In this document: positions 44,229 to 54,780 of the stretch, piece after piece
Layout of the letters: each line of letters starts with the position of its first letter
How positions within the stretch are numbered: position 1 is the stretch's first letter
Source of the DNA: Pyropia haitanensis
Lineage: Eukaryota; Rhodophyta; Bangiophyceae; Bangiales; Bangiaceae
Assembly (NCBI GenBank): GCA_008729055.1
Contig: SDUX01000006.1
Span: 939,501-1,003,500, forward strand
Direction of reading: 5' to 3'
Length of the DNA: 64,000 nucleotides
The notes under the pieces: generated by a model
The model's database searches: none
Seen by the model: the letters and a program-made list of their open reading frames with translations, nothing else
Told to the model about the DNA's origin: nothing
Program-made: the position numbers and the translations under genes

Positions 44229-44559
44229 GGGGCACCATCCGCACCCCCCCGCCAGCTCCCCCCCCGCCGGCGGCGCGCGCCCACCCCCCCGCCGTCGCGG
44301 CCGCCCACAGCGCCGCGGCGGTGACCGCCGTGACGCCCGCCGCGGCGGCGGCGACGGACGCGGCGAGGCGGGCGGCGGCCGCGGCGGTCGCCGACGGCGG
44401 CGGCCGCCGCGCCAGCACCGCCGCGCCGAGCAGGCCCGCCACGCGGCGGCCGAGCGCGCGGGCGGCGGTGCCGAGCTGCTGCCGCCGCCGGAGGGGGGGG
44501 GCGGCGGCGGTGCCGCCGAGGCCGCCGCCGCCGCCGCCGCCCCCACCAGTCGACTTCAT
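41752..44559 (-). CDS. Chondroitin N-acetylgalactosaminyltransferase-like glycosyltransferase, two exons
   Basis: A Golgi-type type II membrane enzyme of the CHGN/chondroitin-synthase group. Exon 1 runs 44559-42388, the intron is 42063-42387 (325 bp, GTACGT...CCCCAG, phase 1), exon 2 is 42062-41752. The N-terminus MKSTGGGG is followed by LGTAARALGRRVAGLLGAAV and an Ala-rich anchor (LAASVAAAAAGVTAVTAAAL). Conserved catalytic blocks are LVPPAEVVLVLDADVRVVGG (DxD metal site), LTRSYAVMCARRYDYDEMLV, WGRPQGLFRGWGA, and across the splice FRPREPGFIHDWHPPDRPC, which matches the family's EPGLvHiwHdk-C block. A frame change falls near G/C runs at about 44228-44252, between the anchor and the stem. Long Gly/Ala insertions fill the stem. 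The expected role is addition of HexNAc or a related sugar to a wall or sulfated polysaccharide; the substrate is unknown. Confidence 0.75.
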
Positions 44560-45454
44560 CCTTGGCGGTCGCGCGGGCGGGTGTGCGGGCAGGGCGGGCT
44601 CGACGGTGGGGGTGAGCACGGACCGCGGAGAGCAGCGACAGAGGAGAAGGGAGGGCAAAGGGGAGTTTGGGGGGGCGGGATGACACGCGCGCGGCGGCAA
44701 GGCGTGGGGGGGGAGGAGCGGCGACGCGCGCCAGCCCAAACGGGCGAGGCCGCGCCGCGAGCCGGGCGGGTGGCCGCCGCCACCGCGGGCGGGGGGGTCC
44801 GCCACGGCCACGGCGCGGCGCGGCCGAGTCGGCAGCGCCCCGCGGCCGGGCCGCCGGCACGCGCGGCCAGGCGGGCCGGCCGCGCCGAGTGGCCGCCCCG
44901 CCCGACCGCCGCCGCCGCCGCGGGCTCACCGTCGGCGCGCGCATCGGTGGCCATCAGCCGGGGGGGCGACGGTCGGCACGCCGCCCGCGGACCCGCCATT
45001 TCGTTGGCACCAGAGAGGGGGGGGGGGGGGGGGAGGCCTCGGGAGGTGGAGGGGGGGGGGGGGGGGAACAGCCTCGGGGAGGGAGGGGGGGGGGGTCTGG
45101 AGCAGCGTGCCGACCGGCGACTGCCACCGTGGCCGATGAGCCGAGGCCGCGGTGCGGGCAGAGCCGAGCGGCCCGCCGCGGTCGAGCGCGGCCGCTGGGC
45201 GCAGCACGGAGCTTCATCCGTCGTCCGTCCGAATTACAACTGTTGTAGTTGATCAGGGTGCACGGCAGCACGCTGCGTCGGTGGTTGCAGACGATCTGCA
45301 GAACCCCAGTTTCTTAAGCAGCGCAGCGGGGCCATCACCGGATACCTTGGAGATGTGGCTGTTGCGCCCCAGGATGGACCTCGTGATTGGCCACACGAAA
45401 TGTAGCCAATCCGCGGACTACAGCTCGCATTTTACTTGAAGCTCGCTTCCAATC
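44560..45454. other. Upstream region of glycosyltransferase gene
   Basis: GC-rich to 45210 with G runs at 45018-45031, 45051-45066 and 45085-45095; from 45220 to 45454 it is AT-richer. No gene is seen. Confidence 0.4.
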
Positions 45455-45832
45455 TCACTTGTCATCCTGTGCACCCTTCGGCCGTGGTTCAGCCGCACAG
45501 TGCGGCACTCGTGCGTCTTGACGCACATCGCACGCCGCTCCATCTGTAGGCGTATCACCTCTCGGTGAGTCGTCAGCGTCACGACGGCGCCGACGATCGA
45601 CTGTTGAGGGGCCGGCAGCGGGCGGCCCGCCGCACAGGGCCGTGGCCGCTGCCACGGCCGCCGCCACTCTGGCCGCCACTTCGTCCTCTGACGAGGGGGC
45701 CTCGGCTGCCGCGCTATGCTCGGCTGCGGCGGTGGCGCGCCGCCGCGAGCGCAGGGCCGCCATGTTGCGCCGCACTTGATCTCGGCGGCGCACCAACATC
45801 TCCTCCTTGGTCAGGTTAAGTTTCTTGCCCAT
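45455..45832 (-). CDS. Small basic hypothetical protein
   Basis: 125 residues starting MGKKLNLTKEEMLVRRRDQV. The first 35 residues are charged and probably helical (RRNMAALRSRRRATAAAEH), then acidic (SSEDEVAARV), then a disordered Arg/Asp-rich tail. The start region is compositionally unlike the surrounding low-complexity DNA, which favours a real small gene, perhaps a nucleic-acid binding protein. No family recognised. Confidence 0.45.
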   Translation of the reverse strand: MGKKLNLTKEEMLVRRRDQVRRNMAALRSRRRATAAAEHSAAAEAPSSEDEVAARVAAAVAAATALCGGPPAAGPSTVDRRRRRDADDSPRGDTPTDGAACDVRQDARVPHCAAEPRPKGAQDDK

Positions 45833-46242
45833 GACCGGGGCGGGTATGCGAGGAGCGCGGGGGGGGGTGGAAGGGTAGAGGGGATGGTGGGGTGGGGGAT
45901 AAGTGTGTGATCTCGAACGTGGGGAGTGGGGTACAGAGGGTGGGGATGTGGGTGGGAGAGACAGTGGGCGGCCTCTACGACATTCCGAATGAGCCGTGTG
46001 GCGGAGATGGAGACGAGGTGGAGGGAGCAGCGCACACAGCCGAGCGTGAGAGTCTCTTGATGCTCACCAAGAGGCGTGGACGGACGAGTGTGACAACCGT
46101 CTTCGGCGCGGCACCTGCACCCAGAGGGAGGCAGGCTTCGAAGGATCAAAGATGCTAGCTCCCGCGACAAAGCCATAGCCTACCCTGATCTCACAGTGCA
46201 AGGGCTACGAATGTGCAATCGTACGGAACTCGCAGTAGATAT
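45833..46242. other. AT-richer intergenic, no gene seen
   Basis: About 400 bp including a G run at 45859-45867 and balanced-composition sequence to the inverted-repeat element. No feature supported. Confidence 0.35.
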
Positions 46243-46695
46243 TGCAGTCGCCCCAATTTTGGCGAATGCGAATGTGTGCAACTGTACAACAGTAGATGAC
46301 CAATGACATGCCTCAGACTCAGCTGGTCTAACCAATAGCTGCTCAGTATCGCGCTCAGTTGTTGAGCAGACGGGACTCATTGCCACGGTCTGCGGATTTC
46401 AGACCAGATCGACGGGATGACTGGCTCATTTGCAGCTGGCTCGCCTGCTCTGGTCAATAATTCGCCTGAGATCCACGCGAAACAGCGGAGATTGCCAGGA
46501 AACACTACCGCTATTGGACCAATCAGCGCCCTTCTCGAGGTCGGCTCGCAGCGGTGGCCAATCAGATGCTCTTCGGATGAGAAGCGCTACGCGATCACTG
46601 TGGCGTTCTCACACTCCATTGGTCTAGAAGCCGTCTGGCGGCTTCTGTTGTGCACTTGTACACATGCACAACCGCCGAAATTGGGACTACTGCAA
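46243..46695. mobile_element. MITE-like element with 51-bp inverted repeats
   Basis: 46243-46293 and the reverse complement of 46645-46695 align without gaps at 41 of 51 positions; both begin TTGCAG and end ACAACAG. The 351-bp interior is AT-richer than flanking genes and has no coding capacity that I recognise. No target-site duplication is obvious. The ends differ from those of the element at 25462-26238, so it is a separate family. Confidence 0.65.
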
Positions 46696-46844
46696 CATGA
46701 CCAGCGCAGTCGGAAACTCAATAACGCTGGTGCATCACCCGTGGTACGTCCGAGCCGCGCCAGGCAGCGTGATTGCCGCTTGTGAGCTGCGAGCAGTCGA
46801 GCCCAACCTTGCGCTCGTTGTTGTATGGCCCGATCAGCCGCGCG

Positions 46845-47558
46845 ATGGAGGCGCTCGCCGCCCTCCACCTCCGCTACCCGCTGCTGTACGAGCAGCTGAC
46901 GGGGGTTGCCAAGGTCGCCAAGCTCATTTGGGCGCTCGTCCCGCGTGTGGCGGGCGTCGCCGCCGTCGACGGCGTGGACGGCGCCGACGCCGACGCCGAC
47001 GCCGCCCTGACAGTGGACGCGATGGTGCTCGCCGCCGCGTCGCGGCTGCCCGACGTGTTTGGCGTCCGCTGCGCGTGCTGCGGCCGGCCGTTCCGCTCGG
47101 CGCAGGCGCGGGCGGCGCACCAGGCGACGACCGCCCACACGCCCGGCCGCGTCGCGGCTGCCGCCGCCGCCGTCAACGCTGCCGTTGCCGCCGGCGCGCT
47201 GCCAGTGTCTGAGGAGCGGGCGGCCTACCTGGCAGGGCGGCTGCCGCTGGTCGCGGCGCGGGCGGCGCCGGCACTCGACCCGCCGCGGGCGGTGGCGGCG
47301 CTTGTCGACGACGTAGGCAGCGCGACGGGAGCGGGCCGCCGAGCGGCGCCGCCCCGCGCCATGCTTTTTTTCCACCGTCACGGCAGCCAGTCAAGAGGAC
47401 CGTCTCCCCGTCCCCACCGCTCTCCCCCTGTTGGTTCACTGCGTCGCGTCGCCGCCGTCCCCACCCCCCCCCCCCCCTTCCGTCCGCGGCCGCCGCCGCC
47501 GCCAAACTCGCTCGAAACAAAAAACACGGTGCCAGGACGGCGCCACAGCGGGTGCTAG
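46845..47558 (+). CDS. Single C2H2-type zinc-finger protein
   Basis: 237 residues from MEALAALHLRYPLLYEQLTG, a helical N-terminus (LYEQLTGVAKVAKLIWALVP). Residues 75-99 hold a C2H2 finger of spacing C-x2-C-x12-H-x5-H (CACCGRPFRSAQARAAHQAT, then TAH). A helical segment follows (VNAAVAAGALPVSEERAAYL, RLPLVAARAAPALDPPRAVA). The last 60 residues are basic and Pro-rich and may be read-through of a shorter gene. An in-frame ATG lies at 46773 (MPLVSCEQSS). The single finger suits RNA or DNA binding; no specific family recognised. Confidence 0.6.
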   Translation: MEALAALHLRYPLLYEQLTGVAKVAKLIWALVPRVAGVAAVDGVDGADADADAALTVDAMVLAAASRLPDVFGVRCACCGRPFRSAQARAAHQATTAHTPGRVAAAAAAVNAAVAAGALPVSEERAAYLAGRLPLVAARAAPALDPPRAVAALVDDVGSATGAGRRAAPPRAMLFFHRHGSQSRGPSPRPHRSPPVGSLRRVAAVPTPPPPFRPRPPPPPNSLETKNTVPGRRHSGC

Positions 47559-48088
47559 TCCAGGCGGCATCCCCCCCCCCCCCGAGGGTCCATGGCCAAC
47601 CGGCGTGTGCTCGTCAACGTCCGTCCACCGCAGGGCGCGCCGCTGGTGGGGCGCCGACGGCGTCTCACCGACGCCGCGGCCACCGCCAGCCGGCGACGGA
47701 CAAGGTCCGGGACAGCGCGGGGCGGCTGCGAACCCGCACCGACGCGGCCGCAGCGGCGGCGGCAGCGGCGGCGGCAGCGGCAGCAGCGGCGCGGCGCGCC
47801 GCTGCGGTGGCGGCGGCGGCGGCGGCCGCCACGGCAGCAGCCGCGGCGGCCGCCGCCACGCGGCGCGGCCAGCAGCGTAGCACGCGACGCGACGCGGGCG
47901 GCGGCCGGCGCCCCCGCGCCTGGCACCGCCGCGGCCGCCGCGACGGCGACCGCACGGCAATGACCGCGTCGGGCACGGCCGCCGCCGCCGCACGGGCGGC
48001 GAGGCGGCGCCACCCCGCGTCGTGGATGGGACACCCCGACGGGCGAGCCGGCCACAACGAGCAAGCGCAGGGCGCGGCGGTGCGGCGG
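47559..48088. other. GC-rich region downstream of AAA gene
   Basis: Open on both strands with Ala/Arg/Gly bias. A minus-strand stretch with PDAVIAVRSPSRR might extend the AAA protein, but nothing conserved is visible. Confidence 0.3.
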
Positions 48089-48153
48089 TCAGCCAGCCGG
48101 TCGCTCCGCGCGCCGACACGAGGCGCCGTCGGCGGCGCCGTCGGCGGCGCCGT

Positions 48154-48187
<34 letters not shown>

Positions 48188-49745
48188 AGCGGCGGCCGGT
48201 GGCGGCGGCGGCCGCTCCTCCCCCTCCGTACGGCCGACCCAGCCCCTCCCCCCCCCCCCCCGGCGCCAGCCAAAGCGCGGCGGCGCCCACGCCGCCGCCG
48301 CCGCCGCGTCGGCGGCGGCGACGCTCGGCGTGGCCGCCGCGAGCGCCGCCGCCACGTCCCCGCGCGTGACGAGCAGCGCGGGGGGGGCGGCCGAGCCGCC
48401 GCCGTCGCCGCCCCGCGCGCCCACCACCGCCGCCGGCGGCGCCGCCGCCGCCGCCGTCGCGGCCGTGCCGGCCGCCGCGGTGGCCGCGGCGTCGGCCGCG
48501 TCGGCAGCCGCCGCCGCCGCCGCCGCGGCGGCGGCGGCGGCGGCGACGCCACCCCGCGCGCGCCGCGCCGCGCCGAGCAGCGCGCGGCGACCGACGCCCG
48601 CCGCGTCCGCGGCAGACAGCGTCGGCCACGCGCCAAAGCCCGCGGCGAGGTCCGCGGCGGCGCCGTGGGCGAGGCGCACCCCCCCCCCCCCCCCCCCCCC
48701 GCCCCCACCGCCGCCGCCACCGCCACCTCCGCCGCCGCCGCGGCGGCCGCCTCATTGGCGGCGGCGGCGTCGGCCTCGTCTTGGTGGTGCCCCCCCTGCC
48801 CCCCCCCCCCGGCAGGGGCCCCCGCAGCAGCCCCACGTGCACGTGCACGCCGAGGCGGCCCGGCCGGAGGAGCGGCGGCGCCACCGCCCACGGCCGGTTG
48901 GTCGCGGCGAGGACCGCCACGCCGCCCGCGTCGAGGCCGGCGCCGAGCGCGGCGGCGAGCCGCGGCAGCGCGCCCGCCCCCCCGCCACCGTCGCCGCCGC
49001 CGTCGCCGCCGCCGTCGCTGTCGTCGCTGTCGTCGCCGCCGGCGTCACCGTCGGCGGCGGCAGCCGGGAAGAGCGCGTCGAGCTCGTCGAGGAAGAGCAC
49101 CGCCGGCGGCGGGCGCGCGCGGAGGCGGCCAAAGGCGGCGGCGAGCGCCGCTTCGGCGTCGCCAACGGCGGACCGCGCGAGGCCGGCGGCCGAGACGCTC
49201 GCCGTTGCCAGCGCCGGGCACGCGACGAGCGCGCGGGCGAGGGCGGTCTTGCCCGTGCCGGGCGGGCCGTAGAGGAGCACCCCGGGGGGGGGGGGGGAGG
49301 GAGGGGGGGGGGGGGGGGGGCGGGAAGAGCCCCGCCAGCAGCGCCGCCTTGGTCGCCGCCATGCCCACGACGCCAGCAAAGAGGTTGGGGGGGGGGGTAA
49401 AGGGCGACCGGGCGGCCGGCCAGACGCCGTCGGCCGCGGCGGCCGCGCCGCCCGCCGCTGCGTCGGCGGCGGCCGGCGGCACCCCCCCCGGCGGCTCCCC
49501 CTCCGCTCCGGCCGCCCCCTCCCCCCGCGCCAGCCGCAGGCGGCGGAGCTCCCGCAGCACCTCGTCGGTGGGGTCCCCCAACGCCGCCCCCCCGCCCCAC
49601 CCCCGCTCGCCGACCGCGGCGGCCGCCTCGGCAACGTCCCCCACGGGCAGCCCCGCGGCGGCGGCCGCAAGGCGCTCCCCCCCACCCGCCCCCACCGGCC
49701 GCCCCGACAGCCGGCCAACCAGCGCCGCGACGGCAGGCGCGGTGG

Positions 49746-49777
<32 letters not shown>

Positions 49778-50553
49778 GTGGTGGCGGCGGCGGTGCCCCC
49801 CCCCGCCCCCCCCCCCCCACGGGCGGCACGGCAACGGTAAAGTCGGCGGCGACAGCAGCGACGCCCGCCTCGAGCACCGCCGCCGGCTCGCCCGTCACCA
49901 CCAGCAGCACCACCACCCGCCGGCGGGGGTCCCCCCCCCAGTAGGCAGCCAGCGCCGCCGGCAGCACCGTGTGGACGGCGAGCGCCAGCGCCGCGGCGCC
50001 GGCGCCGCCACCAACGAGCGCGTCGGCGGGCGGGAAGAGCAGCTCCGCCGCGTCGAGCGCCCACACCGCCGGCGCGGCGGCGGCGGCGGCACGCGCCCAG
50101 CCGGCGAGGGCGGCGGCGAGGCCGTCGCCGCCGCCGCCGCCGGCGGCGGCGCTGCCAGGCCGCGCCAGGACCTCGGCGGCTGGCACGACGACGCCGACGG
50201 TGGGGGGGGAGGTGCCGCCGGCCATGGCGGTGAGCGCCAGCGACAGGGTGGCGGTCTTGCCCGCGCCGGCCGCGCCGGTGAGGGTGCCGACGAGGGGGGG
50301 GGGGGACGTTGCCAGCGCAGCGGTTAGGACCGCCGTGAGGGCCGCCGCGGCGGGCGCGTGGAGGGGTGGCGGCGGCGGCGGCGGCGGCGCCGCTGCCGCC
50401 GCCGCCGCCGGCACCGCCGCCGCCGCCGGTGGCAGCGACGGCGGCGGTGCGGGCTCGGCCGCCACCCACCCACCGCTGAGCACGTCGACGGGCAGCGGCG
50501 GCAGCAGCACGAGCGGCGCGTCCACCGTCGGCGGCGCGCCGGCCGGGCCGGCA

Positions 50554-50590
<37 letters not shown>

Positions 50591-50824
50591 ACGGCGGCGA
50601 CGGCGGCGACGGCGGCGACGGCGACGGCGGCGGCGGTGGCGGCGGCGGTGGGCGGACGACGACCGCGACGGGCGCCGGCGTACCGCCGAGCGGCGCGACG
50701 TGCAGGACGGTGCCGGCGGTGAGGGGCGGCGGCGGGCGGCAGGAGGCGAGGTGGGCGGCGAGGAGGGGGGCCGAGATGAGCCGGCTGGTGGGGGGGGGGA
50801 CGCCGCCCAGCCGCCGGAGCACCA

Positions 50825-50855
<31 letters not shown>

Positions 50856-51022
50856 CCGCTGTTGCCGCAGCCGCCGCTGTGGCCGCCGCCGCTGCTACTG
50901 CCGCCGCCGCTGCTGCTGCCGCCGCCGCCGCCTGCGCTGCTGGGGGAGGGGGGGAGGGGGGGGGGGGTTGCTGGCGGCGGCGGCGGCGGCGGCGGCGGTG
51001 GCAGCGGCGGCGGCGCCGTCAT
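48089..51022 (-). CDS. Tandem AAA+ ATPase, Pex1/Pex6-like (best fit PEX6), frames broken at G/C runs
   Basis: Two AAA modules. D1 has an intact P-loop (GAAGAGKT, about 50245-50270), but its Walker B reads AVWALDAAELLF: the catalytic Glu is replaced by Ala, as expected of the inactive Pex6 D1. D2 is canonical: VLLYGPPGTGKTALARALVA (Walker A), AVLFLDELDALF (Walker B), VAVLAATNRPWAV (sensor 1), and LLRPGRLGVHVHVGLL with both arginines. The C-terminal lid, in another frame, has FGAWPTLSAADAAGVGRRAL and DVAAALAAATPSVAAADA, matching the PSvs element after AAA domains of Pex1, Pex6 and relatives. The linker (GDPTDEVLRELRRLRL, NLFAGVVGMAATKAALLAGL) is in yet another frame. Changes fall near G/C runs at about 49285-49321, 49798-49819, 48675-48800 and 50827-50850. 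Pex1/Pex6 extract the peroxisomal receptor Pex5. Start 51022 and end 48089 are approximate. Confidence 0.72.
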
Positions 51023-51677
51023 GGCGGTGGGTGTAGGGGACACGGGGGCGACGCTGGCAAGAGGGAAAGCGGCCGGCGGTGCCGGCGCAGGGGGGGGGGG
51101 GGGGGGAAGGAAGCCGGCCGCCGTCGGGGCGGCGGCGGCCATCGCCCGCCGCGGGCACCGCGCCGGTCCGCCCATCCCCCGCGCCAACAGCGGGTGGCGA
51201 TCCCATTGGATGGCCCGACGCAGACTGGGGGGGGAACTCGACGGCGCGCCAGATGTGCGTGGGAAAACCGCCGTCTCCGCGATTTTTCGGACGGATGTGC
51301 GCGGCGGTTTCACACGGCGGGGGGGGCCCGGCGATCCGGGTCGTCGCCCCCCCCCCGCCACCGCCGACCTCCCCCCCTCCCCCCCTCCCCGCCAGTCCCC
51401 CTCGACCGCGTCCCGCCCACCCCACCCACGGCCAGCGGCGTCGTTGCGGGTGTCGCCGCCATCATCCCCCCCCCTCCCACCTCCACCATTCCTTCGTATC
51501 GCCCATCCACACCCCCCCCCCCCCCCCCACCCCCCTCCCACCTCCATCCATCATCCCCTGCCGCCGTCCGTCGCCGCCCCCTGCGCCGCGCGCGCCGCGC
51601 CGCCCACACCCCCCCCCCCCCGCCCGCAGCCGCCACCCGCCACCCCCCCGCGCGCGCGCGCGCGACCGGCGGCGGCC
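51023..51677. other. Shared upstream region of AAA gene and ESSS gene
   Basis: 655 bp between the two divergent starts, mostly C/G-run sequence with a less biased stretch at 51180-51300. No element recognised. Confidence 0.35.
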
Positions 51678-53437
51678 ATGTCGGCGCTCCGCGCCGCGGC
51701 GGGCGCCGCCGCCCGCGGCGTCCGCGGCGGCCGCGGCGGCCGTGCCGGCTGGACGGGCGTGCCGACATGGACGGCGCCCGCCACACGGCGGGCTGCCGCG
51801 GGGGGGGGGGGGGGGGGGGGGGGGGGGTACCCGGCCCCGCCGGGGCTGTCGGGGGGGGGTACGTGCCGTGGGATCCTGTGGAGGGCGGTCTGTGAGAGGC
51901 GGGGGGGGGGGGTGGGGGGGAGGGGGGGGGGGGGGGGGGATCGCCGCCGCGGGGTGGGGGGGGGGGGGGGGTGGGATGGACGCGGCGTGGGAGAGGGGGG
52001 GGGGGAGCGTTGCCGGTTTTTTTTTTTTTTTTTTTTTGTGCGGCGGCGGTGGCGGTGGAGAGTGAGCCGGTGGAGGGGGGCGGGTGTGCGCCGCGACCGC
52101 GGTGCGGTCTGCGTTTGTCTTTGGTGTGCGCGGAGCGTGGCGGGGGTGCGGGCGGGGCGACGGGGTCGTGGGTGGTGGCGCTCTGGCAGGGGGCCCGCGC
52201 CTGCCGCTGCGCCGTTCCCGCCCGCCCGCCCGCCCGCCCGCCCGCCCCGCGCGGCGGGCCGCCGCGTGCCGCTGCCGCCACCCACCCCGCCGCGCCATGG
52301 CCGTCCCGCCGCGCCGCCCGTCTGCTGGCGTGCCCTCCCCGACACGCAACTGACCACCCACCCGCCCGTGCCACCCGCCGCCGCGCCCCCTCCCCCGTTT
52401 TCCTCGCTTTCTTGGTACGTCCCATCCCTCGCCGCCACCCCCCCCTCCGCGCCGTCCTCCCGGTCCCTTTTGTTCCCCCCCCCCCCCCCCCCCCTCTCCT
52501 CGCCGCCGCCCCTTGGGCACCCACAGGCCACGCGCACGACATCAACGAGCCCGGCGGGCGGCTGTTTGGCGAGCCGATCCGCGCGCCCGGCGAGCGCCGC
52601 GTCTGGTTTGACTGGGAGTACGCCTACTACGCGGGGCTCGGCTCGGCGGCGGTGCTGCTGGTGGTGGGGCTCGGCTCCCAGCCGGGCAAGAGCTTTGATG
52701 TACGAAAGGGGGACGTTGGGGGGGGGGGGGGGGGGGGGGGTGGGGGGAGAGGCGGCCGCGGGGTGCGGTGGCGGCTGCACCCTGGAAACGGGCACGCTCG
52801 CGGCGGCGGCGGTGGCGGGGGTTGTGGGTTGGGGGTGGCGCCGCGGGGGGGCGGGGGGGGGGGGGTTGGAAGGGGTGTGGACCGCAAGGCGCGCGGCGGT
52901 GGGTTGGCGCGCGGGGTCGGGTGTCGGTGGCGCGTCGCGACGGCCGCGACGACCGCCGCGTGCGCCGTCGGCGTGAGGCGGGTCTGTGGGTGCTGACGCA
53001 TCGGGTGCCGCGTTGGTTGGATGCCGGCACGTGGCGTGCCGCCCGCCGCTCTGCTTGTGCCCTGTGGATGGTCGGCTGGTTCCCCCCCCCCCCGGGACAC
53101 GTCCCGCCCTGGCCGGCTGGTGGGGGAACCGGGTGCGCTTGCGTCCCCGCCGCCACCGCCCGTGTCGCCTCCCCCGCGGCCGACGCCGCCGCCGCCGTGG
53201 TCGCCACCGCCGCTCCTGTCACGACGGCCGCTGTGGCCGGTGCCGTCTCTGCCGGGATTCCCTTTGCCTCCCCTCTGCTCCCTCCGTGTCCCCCCCGCTG
53301 TCGTGGACGCACCAACGGGTGCGGCTGCTGCTCGCGGCGTGTGGTCCTCCCCCCCCCCCCCCCCCCCCCCCCCACCCCCACAGGACACGGTGGAAGCGGA
53401 CGCGGCACAGCGGCTGGCCGACGGCAAGTACGACTGA
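51678..53437 (+). CDS. NDUFB11: NADH:ubiquinone oxidoreductase (complex I) ESSS / NDUFB11-type subunit, three exons
   Basis: Accessory membrane-arm subunit of mitochondrial complex I. Exons 51678-51858, 52527-52699 and 53384-53437; introns 51859-52526 (GTACGT...CCACAG, phase 1) and 52700-53383 (GTACGA...CCACAG, phase 0). All joins keep frame and give 135 residues. The first 45 residues are an Ala/Arg/Gly-rich mitochondrial presequence (MSALRAAAGAAARGVRGGRG). The mature part has HDINEPGGRLFGEP, GERRVWFDWEYAYYAGLG, one membrane helix (LGSAAVLLVVGLG) and SQPGKSFD, then exon 3 (DTVEADAAQRLADGKYD). The NEPGG-LFGE and DWE motifs with a single helix match ESSS. A G run (51801-51827) encodes a poly-Gly stretch whose true length is uncertain. 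Intron 1 contains a 19-T run and a CGCC repeat. Confidence 0.8.
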
Positions 53438-54154
53438 GCCCGCCGCGGGCGCGCACGCGGCGCGGAGCGCGGCGTTGGGAGGGGCGGCGGTCTGTGAGGA
53501 CACGGAGGAGGAGCGAGGGAGGGCCGTCCGTGTCGCGCCGCTCGGGCGGTCGCGCCGCCGTGGAGTGTGTGTTTGCTCTCGTCGCCGCGCCGCTGATGGC
53601 AGCGTCTGTGCTGGACGGCGCCGCGCCCCGCGGCGGGTCGCCGCGCGGGCGGCGCCGCTCGAGGTGGGCGCGGGTGGCCCCTGTCGGCGTAGACGGTGCG
53701 AGACGGGCAACGGAGAAGACATCAAAGGGTTGTGGTGATGGACCGCCGTGGCGGCGGCGCGGCGTCCCCGCCGCGGTCGACCCGCGCCCGTGACCCCGCC
53801 ACGCGCAGCGGGCGTCCGCGCCGCGTCAGCGGCGGCGGGTCGGGGCGCCCCCGCGCGGGGCCGCCACCGACGGCCGCACCGGCGGCTCGCGTAGCGGCGC
53901 GGCAGCCACTCCACGCGCCGCGAGCGGCACGCCCGCCCCTCCGCGCCCGCAGCAGCAGCGGCGGCGCCAGCGCAGCGGCGGCGCCACTCGCCTGCCCCGC
54001 ATCGTATGGCACGGGTCCCACGCGTCGCCGGCCGACCAGCGTCAGCACCCCGCCCCCCCGCGCCGGCGTCACGCCAAGCACACAGTCTCCCGTTCACGCA
54101 CGTCCCCCCCCCCTCGCACCCCCCCCCCCACCCCCCCCCCCCCCCCCAGCGCGT
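53438..54154. other. Convergent 3' intergenic region
   Basis: GC-rich. A minus-strand frame at 53722-54081 (119 codons, MLGVTPARGGGVLTLVGRRR) is open but shows no recognised motif, so it is not called. C runs at 54120-54147 lie next to the DUF1764 stop. Confidence 0.35.
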
Positions 54155-54738
54155 TCAAAAGCAGCACCCACAGTCAAACGGGCACGCCCCGTTGAGCCCC
54201 GTCGGCTGCGTCGGGTCATTCGCAATGTCCTCCTCCGTATATATCCGCAGCCCGTCGTCGGTGTAGCGGATGCTCGACGGCGCGGCGGCCGCGCCGGGGT
54301 GCCGCACCGCCGCGGCAGCGGTGGACGCCGGTCCCCCATCCGTCACCGCGTGGCGGCCGCGCTTGGCCGCCGCCGCCGTGCGTGGCGGCGGCGGCGGCGC
54401 GGGGGGGGCCTTGCGGCGCTTGCCGGCAAAGAGGGCGTCAATCTCGGCGGCGGCGGACGCAGGGGGGGGGGGGGAGGACGCGGGGGGGAAGGGCCGCCGG
54501 CCGCGGCGGCCGTCGCCGCTGCCGCCGCCGCCGCCGCTGCCCGCCGCCGCTTCTTGGCGGCCGGCGAGCCCGTCGCGGCGGTGCGCATGCCATCCTCCTC
54601 ACGCCGGCGCTTGGGCGACGCCCCCGCCGGTCGCGCCGCCGTCGCCGCGGGCGGCGCCGCAGTCGCCGCGGGCGTGCCCGCCGGCGGGCCGCCCGCCCCG
54701 CCCCGCCGCTTGGTCGACCCCGCCCGGGGTGGCGTCCC

Positions 54739-54780
<42 letters not shown>

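Noticed and set aside
53722..54081. Minus-strand 119-codon frame between ESSS and DUF1764
   Set aside because: Arg/Gly/Ala-rich throughout, no recognised domain; weaker than the other small genes that I accepted.
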